Source: Pseudomonadota bacterium
GTDB lineage: Bacteria; Myxococcota_A; Polyangia; Polyangiales; Polyangiaceae
Direction of reading: 5' to 3'
Assembly (NCBI GenBank): GCA_023428245.1
Contig: JAEYYX010000013.1
Coordinates: 1 to 12,921, forward strand
Length of the DNA stretch: 12,921 nt
Position numbers and translations under genes: made by a program. The notes beneath the pieces were generated by a model, which ran no database searches, was not told the DNA's origin, and saw only the letters and a list, made by a program, of their open reading frames with translations. Below, piece after piece: positions 1-7,159 of this stretch; position 1 is the first letter of the stretch; every line of letters begins with the position of its first letter.

Positions 1-657
1 CTCGAGCGCCGAGAGGCACTCGAGCGCTCTTGTCCAAGGAGGAATCGGTGGGGGCGGGGGTGGAACCTTCTTCAACTTCGGGAGCAGACGGAGGATCGCC
101 CAGGCGGCGAGAGCGGCGAGCGGGAGCGCAACGAGAAGCGCTGTCGTGACGTCCTGCGCGGTGGTCCAGATCTCGAGCTGGCTCCTCGGCTCGGGCGCGG
201 GCTTGAGCGTTGCGTTCGGGATGTTAGCGGTCGGATCTTCGAGCGTGAGGACGTGGGGCGAGGTGCAAAGATGGCCGATTTGGCCGCTCGATTTGGCGAT
301 CGCGATCGGGAGCGGAGGCAGCGTGAGCTCGGCGCGCCCGGGCGTATCCGCGAGCGGAATAAACGGGATCGTGACAGTGGTCTCGGCGTGTTCCTGATCG
401 CCTTCGACTGGTTTTCTTTCGACCTTCGGCTGGGCGAGGCTCTGTTGAGACGGGATCAGGAAGCGCGCCGCTTCCACAGCCTGGTACTCGGGGCTCTCGG
501 GGTTCCACTCGAGGCCGCCCGGCAGGACAGTCTCGCCCTTCAGGTGGCGAATCTTGACGACGAGCACCGACTGGTGGCCGGCGGTCGCGGTGAGCGGAAA
601 CGTATCATCGAGCGCGGGCTTCTCGTGGCCCGCTTGGTAAGTCTCCTCGCAGCTCAT
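1..657 (-). CDS. Membrane-anchored BatD/DUF4381-like protein, partial (C-terminus off the left edge)
   Basis: This is the third gene of the moxR operon; 219 codons are visible and the frame is still open at base 1. Its ATG overlaps the stop of the DUF58 gene in an ATGA junction, so the two are probably translationally coupled. Residues 1-165 are beta-rich and hydrophilic. One transmembrane helix follows at about 169-190, then a basic stretch (KLKK) and a proline run (198-204) leading to PPWTRALECLSALE. A helix followed by a Pro-rich linker and a W..AL..L..L motif is typical of BatD/DUF4381-type proteins found next to MoxR and DUF58 genes. Oddly, no N-terminal signal peptide is visible, although the positive-inside rule would place the N-terminal domain outside the cytoplasm. 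Family assignment is inferred from context and layout; that it is a gene is well supported. Confidence 0.75.
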   Translation of the reverse strand, partial: MSCEETYQAGHEKPALDDTFPLTATAGHQSVLVVKIRHLKGETVLPGGLEWNPESPEYQAVEAARFLIPSQQSLAQPKVERKPVEGDQEHAETTVTIPFIPLADTPGRAELTLPPLPIAIAKSSGQIGHLCTSPHVLTLEDPTANIPNATLKPAPEPRSQLEIWTTAQDVTTALLVALPLAALAAWAILRLLPKLKKVPPPPPPIPPWTRALECLSALE

Positions 658-1538
658 CGGGCCACCTTCTTGGCGCGTCGTGCGAAGAGGTCGCGAAGCG
701 GCCGGAAATAAGGCTCAGCGGTCGAGACCGTGACGGTGTCCATGCCGAGCTTGCGGAAGCCTTGGAGTTGTCTTTGGCGTGAGGCGAGCACAGACGCGCG
801 GATGGCTTCGCGCACCTTCTTGCTCGAGGTGTCGACGACGATGTCCTCGCCGGTTTCGAGATCTTCAAAGTGAGCGAGGCCGACGTTCGGGAGCTCGAGG
901 TCGCGCGGATCGGTCAAGAAGATCGGAATGATGTCGTGGCGAGCGCTCGCGAGAGCGAGCGTCCGTTCATAACCCTCGGTCATGAAGTCACTGATCAGGA
1001 AAGCGATGGTTCGGCGCTTCGCGACATGCATCAAGGTCTCGAGCCCCGGCCGGAGATCGGTCCCGCGGCGCTGGGGCTCGAGCTCCAAAATCTCTCGCAG
1101 CACGCGCATGCCGTGTTTTTTTCCCTTTTGGGGCGGGACGAGCTTCTCGACGACGTCACTCGTCGCGATGAGCCCGACTCGATCGTTGTGCGAGATGGCG
1201 CTGAAGGCGCAGAGAGCGGCGACTTCGGTGGCCAGGCGACGTTTGCTCATCGCCGTCGACCCAAAGAGCTCACTTTTTGACACGTCGACGATCAACATGA
1301 CCGTCATCTCGCGCTCTTCGCTGAAGACCTTGATGAAGGCCTCGTTCATACGCGCGCTGACGTTCCAATCGATGGCGCGGACGTCGTCGCCGGCTTGGTA
1401 CGGGCGAACCTCCTGAAAGGCGAGTCCTTGGCCGAGAATGGCCGATTTGTAGTTGCCTGAAAGTTGTTGTTCGTTCGCGAGACGGGACGATGTGAGCTCG
1501 ATCTTGCGCAGAGCCTTCAGGATTTCCTTCGGAATCAC
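654..1538 (-). CDS. DUF58 domain protein (von Willebrand A-like), MoxR partner
   Basis: A 294-residue DUF58 protein. The family hallmark is visible at residues 45-58 (RPYQAGDDVRAIDW), followed by SARMNEAFIKVFSEERE. The strand ending in VDVSKS (84-89) matches the DxSxS metal-site (MIDAS) motif of von Willebrand A folds. There is no transmembrane segment, so it is probably cytosolic. DUF58 proteins are regularly encoded beside MoxR ATPases and are thought to work with them in chaperone-like assembly or envelope stress functions; the client here is unknown. The start is GTG at 1538, with a GAGG ribosome site 5 nt upstream. It lies 36 nt downstream of the moxR-like stop and overlaps the next gene by 4 nt, which indicates one operon. 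Confidence 0.93.
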   Translation of the reverse strand: MIPKEILKALRKIELTSSRLANEQQLSGNYKSAILGQGLAFQEVRPYQAGDDVRAIDWNVSARMNEAFIKVFSEEREMTVMLIVDVSKSELFGSTAMSKRRLATEVAALCAFSAISHNDRVGLIATSDVVEKLVPPQKGKKHGMRVLREILELEPQRRGTDLRPGLETLMHVAKRRTIAFLISDFMTEGYERTLALASARHDIIPIFLTDPRDLELPNVGLAHFEDLETGEDIVVDTSSKKVREAIRASVLASRQRQLQGFRKLGMDTVTVSTAEPYFRPLRDLFARRAKKVAR

Positions 1539-1544
1539 GGGACC

Positions 1545-1558
1545 TCGAGGGGGCTCGA
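1545..1558 (-). promoter_or_regulatory. Small hairpin overlapping the DUF58 ribosome-binding site
   Basis: On the minus strand the gap between the moxR-like and DUF58 genes contains TCGAG, CCCC, CTCGA: a 5-bp stem with a 4-nt loop. The 3' arm includes part of the GAGG that serves as Shine-Dalgarno for the GTG start at 1538. A run of eight T lies a few bases earlier on that strand. Folding could dampen DUF58 translation relative to MoxR, but the stem is short and could be chance. Confidence 0.25.
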
Positions 1559-1574
1559 ATGAAAAAAAAGCAAG

Positions 1575-2561
1575 TTACGGGACTTCAACGACCTCAAAGA
1601 CCCGTTTGACCACGTCTTCGTGGGTCACCTCTTCGGCTTCCGCCTCGTAGGAGAGGACCATGCGATGACGCAGGACGTCGGGGCCGATGGCCTTGACGTC
1701 TTCGGGGGTTACGTAGCCTCGTCCCCGGAGGAACGCGTGGGCTCGAGCGGCCAGATTCAGCGCGATCGAGGCGCGGGGGGAGGCTCCGTATTCGATGAGC
1801 GAAGCGAGGTCCCGGAGGCCGCGGGCTTCGGGCTCGCGCGTCGCGAAGACGACGTCGATGATATAGTTCTTCACGCGGTCGTCGACGTAAATGTCATAGA
1901 TGACCTTGCGCGCTTCCATGAGGCGCTCGGGGCTCGTCACCGGCGAGACCGTCGCCGAGACGGGCTGGGTCATGCGCTCCATGACCTTGAGCTCTTCCTC
2001 GCGGGTCGGATAGTTGACCCGGATCATGAGCATGAAGCGGTCCATCTGCGCCTCGGGCAGCGGATAGGTTCCTTCTTGTTCGATCGGGTTTTGGGTCGCG
2101 AGCACGACGAAGGGTTCGGGGAGCTTGAAGGTCTTGTCGCCGATCGTGACCTGTTTCTCTTGCATGGCCTCGAGCAGCGCGCTCTGGACCTTGGCGGGCG
2201 CGCGGTTCACCTCGTCCGCGAGGACCAGGTTCGCGAACACGGGCCCAAGCTTGCTTTTGAACTCGCCGGTTTGCTGACTGTAGATGGTCGTGCCGACGAC
2301 GTCCGCGGGCAGGAGATCGGGGGTGAACTGGATGCGCGAGAATTTCGCCGAGATGGCGTCGCAGACAGTGCGGACGGTGAGTGTCTTCGCCAAACCGGGC
2401 ACGCCTTCGAGAAGGACGTGACCTCCCGCGAGGAGTCCAATCAAGATTCGCTCGACCATCAGCGTTTGTCCGACCACGACCTTTGAGATTTCTCGGGTCA
2501 GGTCGCTCACAAATGCGCTCTCGCGAGCTACGAGTTCGTTCAATGCGCGTACATCATGCAT
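1575..2561 (-). CDS. moxR: MoxR-family AAA+ ATPase
   Basis: A 328-residue ATPase, the usual length for MoxR. Walker A is GVPGLAKT (residues 53-60), Walker B is LVLADEVNR (112-120) and sensor 1 is ATQNP (155-159). The MoxR-specific EQEGTYPLPEAQMDRF stretch follows, carrying the conserved Arg at 175. The C-terminal third is the helical lid. MoxR ATPases are chaperone-like and help assemble or activate partner proteins that carry von Willebrand A domains; the DUF58 protein directly downstream fits that role. It is the first gene of a minus-strand operon. AGGGAAG lies about 10 nt upstream of the ATG, on the side facing the divergent DUF72 gene. The symbol names the family; orthology to any particular moxR is not shown. 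Confidence 0.95.
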   Translation of the reverse strand: MHDVRALNELVARESAFVSDLTREISKVVVGQTLMVERILIGLLAGGHVLLEGVPGLAKTLTVRTVCDAISAKFSRIQFTPDLLPADVVGTTIYSQQTGEFKSKLGPVFANLVLADEVNRAPAKVQSALLEAMQEKQVTIGDKTFKLPEPFVVLATQNPIEQEGTYPLPEAQMDRFMLMIRVNYPTREEELKVMERMTQPVSATVSPVTSPERLMEARKVIYDIYVDDRVKNYIIDVVFATREPEARGLRDLASLIEYGASPRASIALNLAARAHAFLRGRGYVTPEDVKAIGPDVLRHRMVLSYEAEAEEVTHEDVVKRVFEVVEVP

Positions 2562-2681
2562 GGATCAAGTTCTTCCCTGGGCCGACGGCACGGCCCCCTT
2601 GCGGTCCTTCTCGTTAGCGAAAGAATCGGCCGAGAAACAGCGATCGGGAGCGGAATCTTCCCGAGTCCGGTCCGCATTGGT

Positions 2682-2687
2682 TAAAAT
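2682..2687 (+). promoter_or_regulatory. Candidate -10 box for the DUF72 gene
   Basis: TAAAAT sits in a locally AT-rich patch of a GC-rich intergenic region, 20 nt before the GTG start. The best -35 candidate (TTCCCG, 18 nt upstream) is poor. This is the only sigma-70-like element I see in the 146-bp divergent region between the moxR-like and DUF72 genes. Confidence 0.25.
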
Positions 2688-2707
2688 AGGAGTCGAAAGG
2701 GATCGCG

Positions 2708-3424
2708 GTGGCATTTTTCAGCGGTACGAGCGGGTATAGCTACCCCGGGTGGAAGGGGCATTTTTACCCGAAGGGGACCCGTACCGAGCAGATGCTCGAA
2801 TACTACGCGGAGCGCCTCACCACGACGGAGCTGAACCACACGTTTTATCGCTTGCCGGCGCCCGGTCAGCTCGCCGCGCTCCCCGCGCGCGTAGGGCCCG
2901 GCTTTCATTTCGCCGTGAAGGCGCCTGGCACGATCACACACCGCCGCCGCCTGAAAGACGTCGAAGAGCCCGTACGGGAGTTTCTCCGGATCGCTCGCGA
3001 GCTCGGCGAGGATCTCGGCCCCCTCCTTTTTCAACTCCCCCCCAATATGAAGGCGGACCTTGGGCGGCTCGACGCGCTCCTTTCGATCCTCAAGGAAGAA
3101 GGAGCTTCGCTCCGCTTCGCCATCGAGTTCCGTCACGAGTCCTGGCTCACGGACGGCGTCTACGCGCGCCTTCAGGGCGCGGACGTCTCGCTGGTCGTCG
3201 GCGACAGCGACGAAGCGAGCGTCGAAGTTCCTTTCCTTGTGACGGGGCCGTTCCTCTACGCTCGTCTCCGAAAGACTGAGCCTTATACGGAAGCGGAGCT
3301 CGAGGACTGGGCGGAGAAGTTCGCGAGGCTTGATGTGAGCGACACGTTTGTCTACTTCAAACACGAGGTCCAGGGCCCCGCGCAGGCGCAAAGCCTTCGA
3401 GAAATGGTGCTCGGGCGCGTCTGA
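2708..3424 (+). CDS. DUF72 (YecE-like) family protein
   Basis: A 238-residue protein near the usual DUF72 length. Family features in order are: N-terminal GTSGYSYPGWKGHFYP; a segment with ELNHTFYRLP; FHFAVKAPGTITH; LLFQLPPNMK; AIEFRHESW; and YFKHEVQGPAQAQ near the C-terminus. DUF72 proteins are predicted TIM barrels; the conserved Glu, His and Asn residues suggest an enzyme, but the biochemical role is unknown. It is probably cytosolic. The start is GTG at 2708 with AAAGGGA 6 nt upstream. It stands alone, divergent from the moxR-like gene and convergent with the membrane gene at 3456-3914, so it is probably transcribed as a single gene. Confidence 0.93.
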   Translation: MAFFSGTSGYSYPGWKGHFYPKGTRTEQMLEYYAERLTTTELNHTFYRLPAPGQLAALPARVGPGFHFAVKAPGTITHRRRLKDVEEPVREFLRIARELGEDLGPLLFQLPPNMKADLGRLDALLSILKEEGASLRFAIEFRHESWLTDGVYARLQGADVSLVVGDSDEASVEVPFLVTGPFLYARLRKTEPYTEAELEDWAEKFARLDVSDTFVYFKHEVQGPAQAQSLREMVLGRV

Positions 3425-3455
3425 AGGCGCCGCCCGCGAATGCGCGCGAAACGCG

Positions 3456-3914
3456 TTAGCGTGCGATGCGGTGGAACATCAAGATGAGCAAACAGACCCA
3501 GAGCAGGTGCAATATGCCCTGGAACATGCCCATGCGCTTGAGGGAGCGTTCAATGAGCGCGCGATCCGGCGTATCGGTGCGGGTCGTGCGCCAGATGGCG
3601 ATCATGGCGGGTCGGAGCACGAGTGCGCTGAGGAGCACAGCCACGAACATCAGACCGAGAGCCATGTGGTAGTTGAGAGGGGCGATCTTGAATCCGCCCA
3701 TGAGGAAGATGAGTCCGACGCCGGACCACAGGGTGACCATGGAGGCGATGCCTGTGGTGCGAGCGCGACGCACTCCTTCATCCGCGGCGAGGCGCAGCGC
3801 GGGCAGGTCGAGCTCGAGCGCCTTGCGGATGAGCCGGGTGATGCCGAGGGGGGCGCCGAGAATGACCGCAGCAGAGGCGATGTGGACGACGATGACGGCG
3901 ACGCGGAGATCCAT
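3456..3914 (-). CDS. Four-helix integral membrane protein (CopD/DUF2269-like)
   Basis: A 152-residue membrane protein with four predicted helices at about residues 5-22, 53-73, 80-103 and 128-148. The first contains VVHIASAAVILGA, the small-residue helix with an early His seen in CopD/DUF2269-type proteins. Histidines in or next to helices could bind metal or haem, but no other motif supports this, so the function is unknown. The ATG is preceded by GCGGAGG, a strong ribosome site about 5 nt away, which fixes the start. It is divergent from the small winged-helix gene at 4033, with 118 bp between them that probably hold promoters for both. A local regulator-target pair is possible but unproven. 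Confidence 0.85.
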   Translation of the reverse strand: MDLRVAVIVVHIASAAVILGAPLGITRLIRKALELDLPALRLAADEGVRRARTTGIASMVTLWSGVGLIFLMGGFKIAPLNYHMALGLMFVAVLLSALVLRPAMIAIWRTTRTDTPDRALIERSLKRMGMFQGILHLLWVCLLILMFHRIAR

Positions 3915-3996
3915 AGAGCCTCCGCTATAGACGGAATGGCGCTCGGGCGCATCCGCGCGGCACGGCGCGGCCGTTCAGTATTTTTTGGACAAAAAC

Positions 3997-4026
3997 TAGA
4001 CAGGGTTTCAGTGGTCCGTTTAGAAC
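3997..4026 (+). promoter_or_regulatory. Candidate promoter for the winged-helix gene, possibly giving a leaderless mRNA
   Basis: TAGACA (3997-4002) and TAGAAC (4021-4026) are 18 nt apart, a weak sigma-70-like pair in an AT-rich patch. Transcription from it would start at or next to the ATG at 4033. No Shine-Dalgarno sequence precedes that ATG, which fits a leaderless transcript. The boxes are poor, so confidence is low. Confidence 0.25.
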
Positions 4027-4032
4027 TCTCAC

Positions 4033-4290
4033 ATGGACACACTGAACAAAGGAATCCTCATTGCTCTCCTCGACGCCGCTCAGAGCGACGAAAGGGCAAG
4101 TATTCAATATCTCTCGGATCGTCTTGGTCGGACCCGGGCTGAAGTGGCGCAGGCTGTCTCCGAACTCGACCGCCTTGGCCTGGTCCGCGCGGAAACCGTC
4201 CGTCTCTCCTTCCTCGGGCTGACCGGAGCCCTTGGACTCCGCGCCCAGGCCCGCCGGAGCGCAGGTCGGACCCGCCAGGCTGCCGCCTGA
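4033..4290 (+). CDS. Small winged-helix/MarR-like DNA-binding protein
   Basis: An 85-residue protein. Residues 1-15 form a helix (LNKGILIALLDAA). ASIQYLSDRLGRTRAEVAQAVSELDRLGLV then reads as a helix-turn-helix followed by the start of a wing, as in MarR/ArsR-like winged-helix domains: a test helix, a turn at GRT, and a recognition helix AEVAQAVSELDRLG. The C-terminus is basic (RAQARRSAGRTR). It probably acts as a small regulator. No ligand domain is present. The gene is divergent from the membrane protein at 3456-3914, which is a natural candidate target. The ATG lacks a Shine-Dalgarno sequence. It could also be a nucleoid-type or orphan helix-turn-helix protein. Confidence 0.7.
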   Translation: MDTLNKGILIALLDAAQSDERASIQYLSDRLGRTRAEVAQAVSELDRLGLVRAETVRLSFLGLTGALGLRAQARRSAGRTRQAAA

Positions 4291-4345
4291 GCTCGGTCCC
4301 TGTCCCCCCAAGACCCTCAAAGACCCTGCCCACCGCGGGAGCACT

Positions 4346-4367
4346 TCGCGCGAACTCGAGCGCGCGA
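4346..4367. terminator. GC-rich stem-loop between convergent genes
   Basis: TCGCGCG, an 8-nt loop (aactcgag) and CGCGCGA form a perfect 7-bp stem. It lies 55 nt after the winged-helix stop and 13 nt before the end of the convergent dsbD-like gene. There is no T-tract on either side, so if it is a terminator it would be a weak or non-canonical one serving both directions. Confidence 0.35.
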
Positions 4368-4380
4368 TCTTCGCCTCGCC

Positions 4381-5610
4381 TCAGCGAACTGCCTGTAGCG
4401 AACCGAGCATTGTGCTTGGCGGCACGAAATCGGTGAAGCGGCCCGACTCTGCGCCTTCAGCGGAGAGCAGAACCACCGTCGGGAGTCCGACCACCGAGAG
4501 CTTCTGCATCACCTCGCGCACCCGAGGATCTTCATCGTTCGTGGCGTCAACTTTGACCGCGACGAAGCGCTGTGACTCTTTCATGACCTCCGGATCGGAG
4601 AACGTCTCTGCGTCGAGCTTCTTGCACGCGCCGCACCACGTGGCCGTGAAATCGACGAGCATCGGGCGCTTCTCGGTCAGAGCGAGAGCGCGCGCTTCCT
4701 CGTAGGGGACGTGGAGCCACTCGAGAGCGCGCGGTGGCGCCGAGAGTGCGGTGAGGAGAGTGAAGGCGGCGAGAGTGGTGGAGCTCGCGCCAATGCTCTT
4801 CATGATTTTTTCTTTGAGGCTGGGCGAGCCGAAATCTCGGTGAACAGCGCCGCCGACAACTCCGAACACCATCACGGCGAGCGATCCCCAGATCAAAGCA
4901 TCGGAGCGGCGAACCCAGGCGATCAGCGCAGGGAACGCCATCGTGAGATAATACAAACCGACCACGGCCATCACCATCGCGAGCACACTCTTGATGTGCA
5001 GCATCCAGGCGCCGCTCTTCGGCAAGTGGACAGCGAAGGTTCCGACGATAAAGAACGGAAGGCCGAGCCCGAGCGAGAAAGCGAGCATCGCCAAACCGCC
5101 GCCGAGCGGGCTTTGCGTTTGAGCGATCCAGGTCAAGATGCCCGTGAGGACGGGGCCGGTGCAGGGGGCGGCGATGAGTCCGCAGGCGAGCCCGAGACCG
5201 AAGGCTCCGCGCGCGCCGAGAGCGTTCATGCCCGCGAGGCGATTTGTGATGGAGGAGGGGAGCGCGACCTCGAAGGCCCCGAACAGACTCGCCGCCATGC
5301 CGAGGAAGACCGCGGAGACGAGGAGCAGGACCCAGCGATTCTGGAGCGCAGCGCCGAATAAACTTCCGCTCATCCCCGCCGCCACTCCGAGGGGCGTGAA
5401 CATCGCGACAATGCCGAGGACGAAGGCGGCGCTCAGCCCCGCGCCTTGTAAGCGGCTGCGAGCACGGTTCGCCCCGAACACGCTCACCGTGATCGCGATC
5501 ATCGGATACACACAGGGCGTCAGGCTGACCAAGATCCCGCCGATCAGGGCCACCAGGGCGGCTTCGAGGGGACTACGAGCGACAGCGCTCTGGAAATCAA
5601 AGGAGCTCAT
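4381..5610 (-). CDS. DsbD-type thiol:disulfide interchange protein lacking the N-terminal periplasmic domain
   Basis: A 409-residue inner-membrane protein that would carry electrons from cytoplasmic thioredoxin to extracytoplasmic thiols. The membrane domain (about residues 15-260) has the cytochrome c biogenesis/DsbD fold with its redox Cys pair: C33 in LTPCVYP and C150 in AAPCTGP, equivalent to the two membrane cysteines of E. coli DsbD. A hydrophobic segment (about 275-290) is followed by a thioredoxin domain with TWCGACK (C326, C329) and a cis-Pro at VGLPT (P377). Compared with E. coli DsbD (about 560 residues) the N-terminal periplasmic domain is missing, so a separate protein must accept the electrons. 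The start is ATG at 5610. It lies 42 nt downstream of the helical-repeat gene on the same strand, probably in one operon. Confidence 0.92.
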   Translation of the reverse strand: MSSFDFQSAVARSPLEAALVALIGGILVSLTPCVYPMIAITVSVFGANRARSRLQGAGLSAAFVLGIVAMFTPLGVAAGMSGSLFGAALQNRWVLLLVSAVFLGMAASLFGAFEVALPSSITNRLAGMNALGARGAFGLGLACGLIAAPCTGPVLTGILTWIAQTQSPLGGGLAMLAFSLGLGLPFFIVGTFAVHLPKSGAWMLHIKSVLAMVMAVVGLYYLTMAFPALIAWVRRSDALIWGSLAVMVFGVVGGAVHRDFGSPSLKEKIMKSIGASSTTLAAFTLLTALSAPPRALEWLHVPYEEARALALTEKRPMLVDFTATWCGACKKLDAETFSDPEVMKESQRFVAVKVDATNDEDPRVREVMQKLSVVGLPTVVLLSAEGAESGRFTDFVPPSTMLGSLQAVR

Positions 5611-5652
5611 GAGGGATCGAGAGGTCCCCGGATCTAATGGGAACCAGGGAGG

Positions 5653-6411
5653 CTAACCAGCCCGCGCGACGATTTCGCGCGCCCGCTCGATTTCGCTCTT
5701 GAGCGAGAGACACTTGAGGGGGGACGCTCGTTCGAGGCGCTTCAGGAAGGCGGACATGTAACTTCGACTGGCGGTCGGATCGCCTTGCCTGGCGCAGAGC
5801 TCTCCGAGCACCCAAAGGGCATAACCCTTCTGGCTCGGGCTCTGTTCCAGCTCCTCCCGAAGCTGAGCCCAGCTCTCCGCGGGGCCGACCCCCGCGTCTC
5901 CCTCAGCGAGGGCCCGCTGAGCCCGATAGATGGCCCGGTCGGCGTCAGCCCAGCGCTCCGCCTTTTTGAAGGCTTCTCGGGCGTCTTCAGCGTGCCCCGC
6001 GAAGCGCAGCAGTGCGCCCAAGGTACCGAAATGAAACGCCCGGCGCTCTTCGGGGGCGACTTTGGCCGCGATCCGGAGGTGGTCGGCGGCGACCTCGATT
6101 TCCCCGAGGGCGGCTGCGGCGCGGGCCGCGTCATGACGAGCGACGTCGCCGAGGGGGCCGAGGTCGATGATCTCTTCGGCTCGCTCGAGGGCGTCGCGCG
6201 TCTGGCCCATAGCCAAGAGTGCGTCGTAGGACTGCTTCAAGAGCAGAGCCCGCAGCTCTTCGTCGTCTTCTTCGGCGCGATCGAGGGCACGCAGGCCGAG
6301 CATGGCGAACTCTTCCTTCTCGGCCGCTGAACGGGCGTCGAGTGCCTTCTTCAACCAGGCTTCCGGAGGGCGCTCGAGCGCTCGATGCAGGGGGCGTGGT
6401 CGCGCGCCCAT
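5653..6411 (-). CDS. TPR-like helical-repeat protein
   Basis: A 252-residue, Ala/Glu/Leu-rich, all-helical protein. Repeated helix pairs resemble tetratricopeptide units, for example ALLAMGQTRDALERAEEI, AAALGEIEVAADHLRIA and LLRFAGHAEDAREAFKKAE. No signal peptide or transmembrane helix is visible, so it is probably a cytosolic scaffold. I chose the ATG at 6411 because GGAGAGGAG precedes it directly. An in-frame ATG at 6498 would add 29 residues that look unlike the rest and has no ribosome site close by. The gene precedes the dsbD-like gene and is probably co-transcribed. Partners are unknown, and its family cannot be named beyond TPR-like. Confidence 0.82.
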   Translation of the reverse strand: MGARPRPLHRALERPPEAWLKKALDARSAAEKEEFAMLGLRALDRAEEDDEELRALLLKQSYDALLAMGQTRDALERAEEIIDLGPLGDVARHDAARAAAALGEIEVAADHLRIAAKVAPEERRAFHFGTLGALLRFAGHAEDAREAFKKAERWADADRAIYRAQRALAEGDAGVGPAESWAQLREELEQSPSQKGYALWVLGELCARQGDPTASRSYMSAFLKRLERASPLKCLSLKSEIERAREIVARAG

Positions 6412-6420
6412 CTCCTCTCC
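6412..6420 (-). promoter_or_regulatory. Strong ribosome-binding site that decides the TPR-like start
   Basis: Read on the minus strand this is GGAGAGGAG, directly before the ATG at 6411; the first GGAG has 5-nt spacing. It supports the shorter 252-residue product over the 281-residue one that starts at 6498. Confidence 0.6.
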
Positions 6421-6539
6421 AGGTTCGTCTGTTTCGCGCACGTTCAAAATGGTAGCAAGTGGCGCCAGCGGGTCCAAAAAATGCGCGCCCGCTGGCATTT
6501 GGGTCCGACTGTAATTCCTCTCTGACCGGAATCCTGACG

Positions 6540-6857
6540 ATGTTGACTCGCTTTTCTCCTCCTCGCTTCGTCCTCCGGGCGATCGGATTCGGCCTCGGGG
6601 TCCTGGCCCTCGGCTGTGGACGGCCTGCGACCGAGGAGGAATGTCGGGAAATCCTGCGCAAGTCGGCGGAGCTCGAGCTCGTGGCTCGCCTCGACAATGA
6701 TCGGGCCGCTGTCGACAAGGAACTCGAGGCGATCGAGAGCGCGATGCGGCCCGCGATGATGGAGCGTTGTGTGGGCAAGCGAATCTCCGAAGGTGCGCTC
6801 GAGTGCGTGCGGAGCGCGAAGACCGCCGACGAAATCATCTCCGTATGTCTGCGCTGA
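6540..6857 (+). CDS. Small Cys-rich lipoprotein, first of a tandem pair
   Basis: A 105-residue predicted lipoprotein. The N-terminal signal has basic residues at 4, 9 and 13 and a hydrophobic core GFGLGVLALG ending at the lipidated C26; the lipobox ALGC is slightly off consensus. The mature part is about 80 residues, charged and helical. It has four further cysteines in the contexts EEEC, MERC, LEC and SVC near the C-terminus, likely two disulfides. It ends ALECVRSAKTADEIISVCLR, a pattern shared with the next gene. I chose ATG 6540 because it begins the signal peptide; a frame open from 6459 would put 27 unrelated residues ahead of it. It is divergent from the TPR-like gene. The function is not recognised. 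Confidence 0.8.
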   Translation: MLTRFSPPRFVLRAIGFGLGVLALGCGRPATEEECREILRKSAELELVARLDNDRAAVDKELEAIESAMRPAMMERCVGKRISEGALECVRSAKTADEIISVCLR

Positions 6858-7159
6858 TGTTCGGTCCGCTTGGACGGGCCCCGCTCGGGGCCCTTGTCCT
6901 TCTGTCGCTGGTCGGCTGTTCGCCTTTGATCGATGAGCGTCGCTGCATCGAGCTGCTCGATCACTATACGGACCGTCTGATCGACCAGGCGCGCCCCGGA
7001 GCCTCGAACGGCGAACGAGCCAAGCTGAAGGCCCTCGCCCGGGAGAAGGCCCGCCTCGATCCTGAGTTCCGCTCCTGTCCCCAGCGCGTCACGGAGTCCG
7101 CGTTTCAGTGCGCGTCTCGCGCGGCGACGAGCGACGAGATCGAGCGCTGTCTCCTCTGA
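6845..7159 (+). CDS. Small Cys-rich lipoprotein, second of a tandem pair
   Basis: A 104-residue predicted lipoprotein that resembles its upstream neighbour. The signal PLGALVLLSLVGC has a good lipobox (LVGC), with lipidation at C25. The mature part has four more cysteines, in ERRC, RSC, FQC and ERC. Its ending AFQCASRAATSDEIERCLL aligns with the first protein's ending, which suggests a tandem duplication that has diverged. The gene overlaps the first one: ATG 6845 gives a 13-nt overlap, while the in-frame ATG at 6857 would form a TGATG junction and remove four residues. Either start keeps the signal. Translation is probably coupled, as I see no separate ribosome site. The function is not recognised. 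Confidence 0.78.
   Translation: MSALMFGPLGRAPLGALVLLSLVGCSPLIDERRCIELLDHYTDRLIDQARPGASNGERAKLKALAREKARLDPEFRSCPQRVTESAFQCASRAATSDEIERCLL

Noticed and set aside
1620..2486. A 288-codon plus-strand frame opposite the moxR-like gene
   Set aside because: The minus strand has Walker A, Walker B and sensor motifs in order, so the plus frame is a shadow.
2681..3391. A 236-codon minus-strand frame opposite the DUF72 gene
   Set aside because: The DUF72 motifs are on the plus strand; the minus frame shows nothing recognisable.
3348..4142. A 264-codon plus-strand frame across the membrane gene
   Set aside because: It is rich in His, Glu and Asp, the usual antisense image of a hydrophobic protein. The minus-strand gene has a strong ribosome site and four clear helices.
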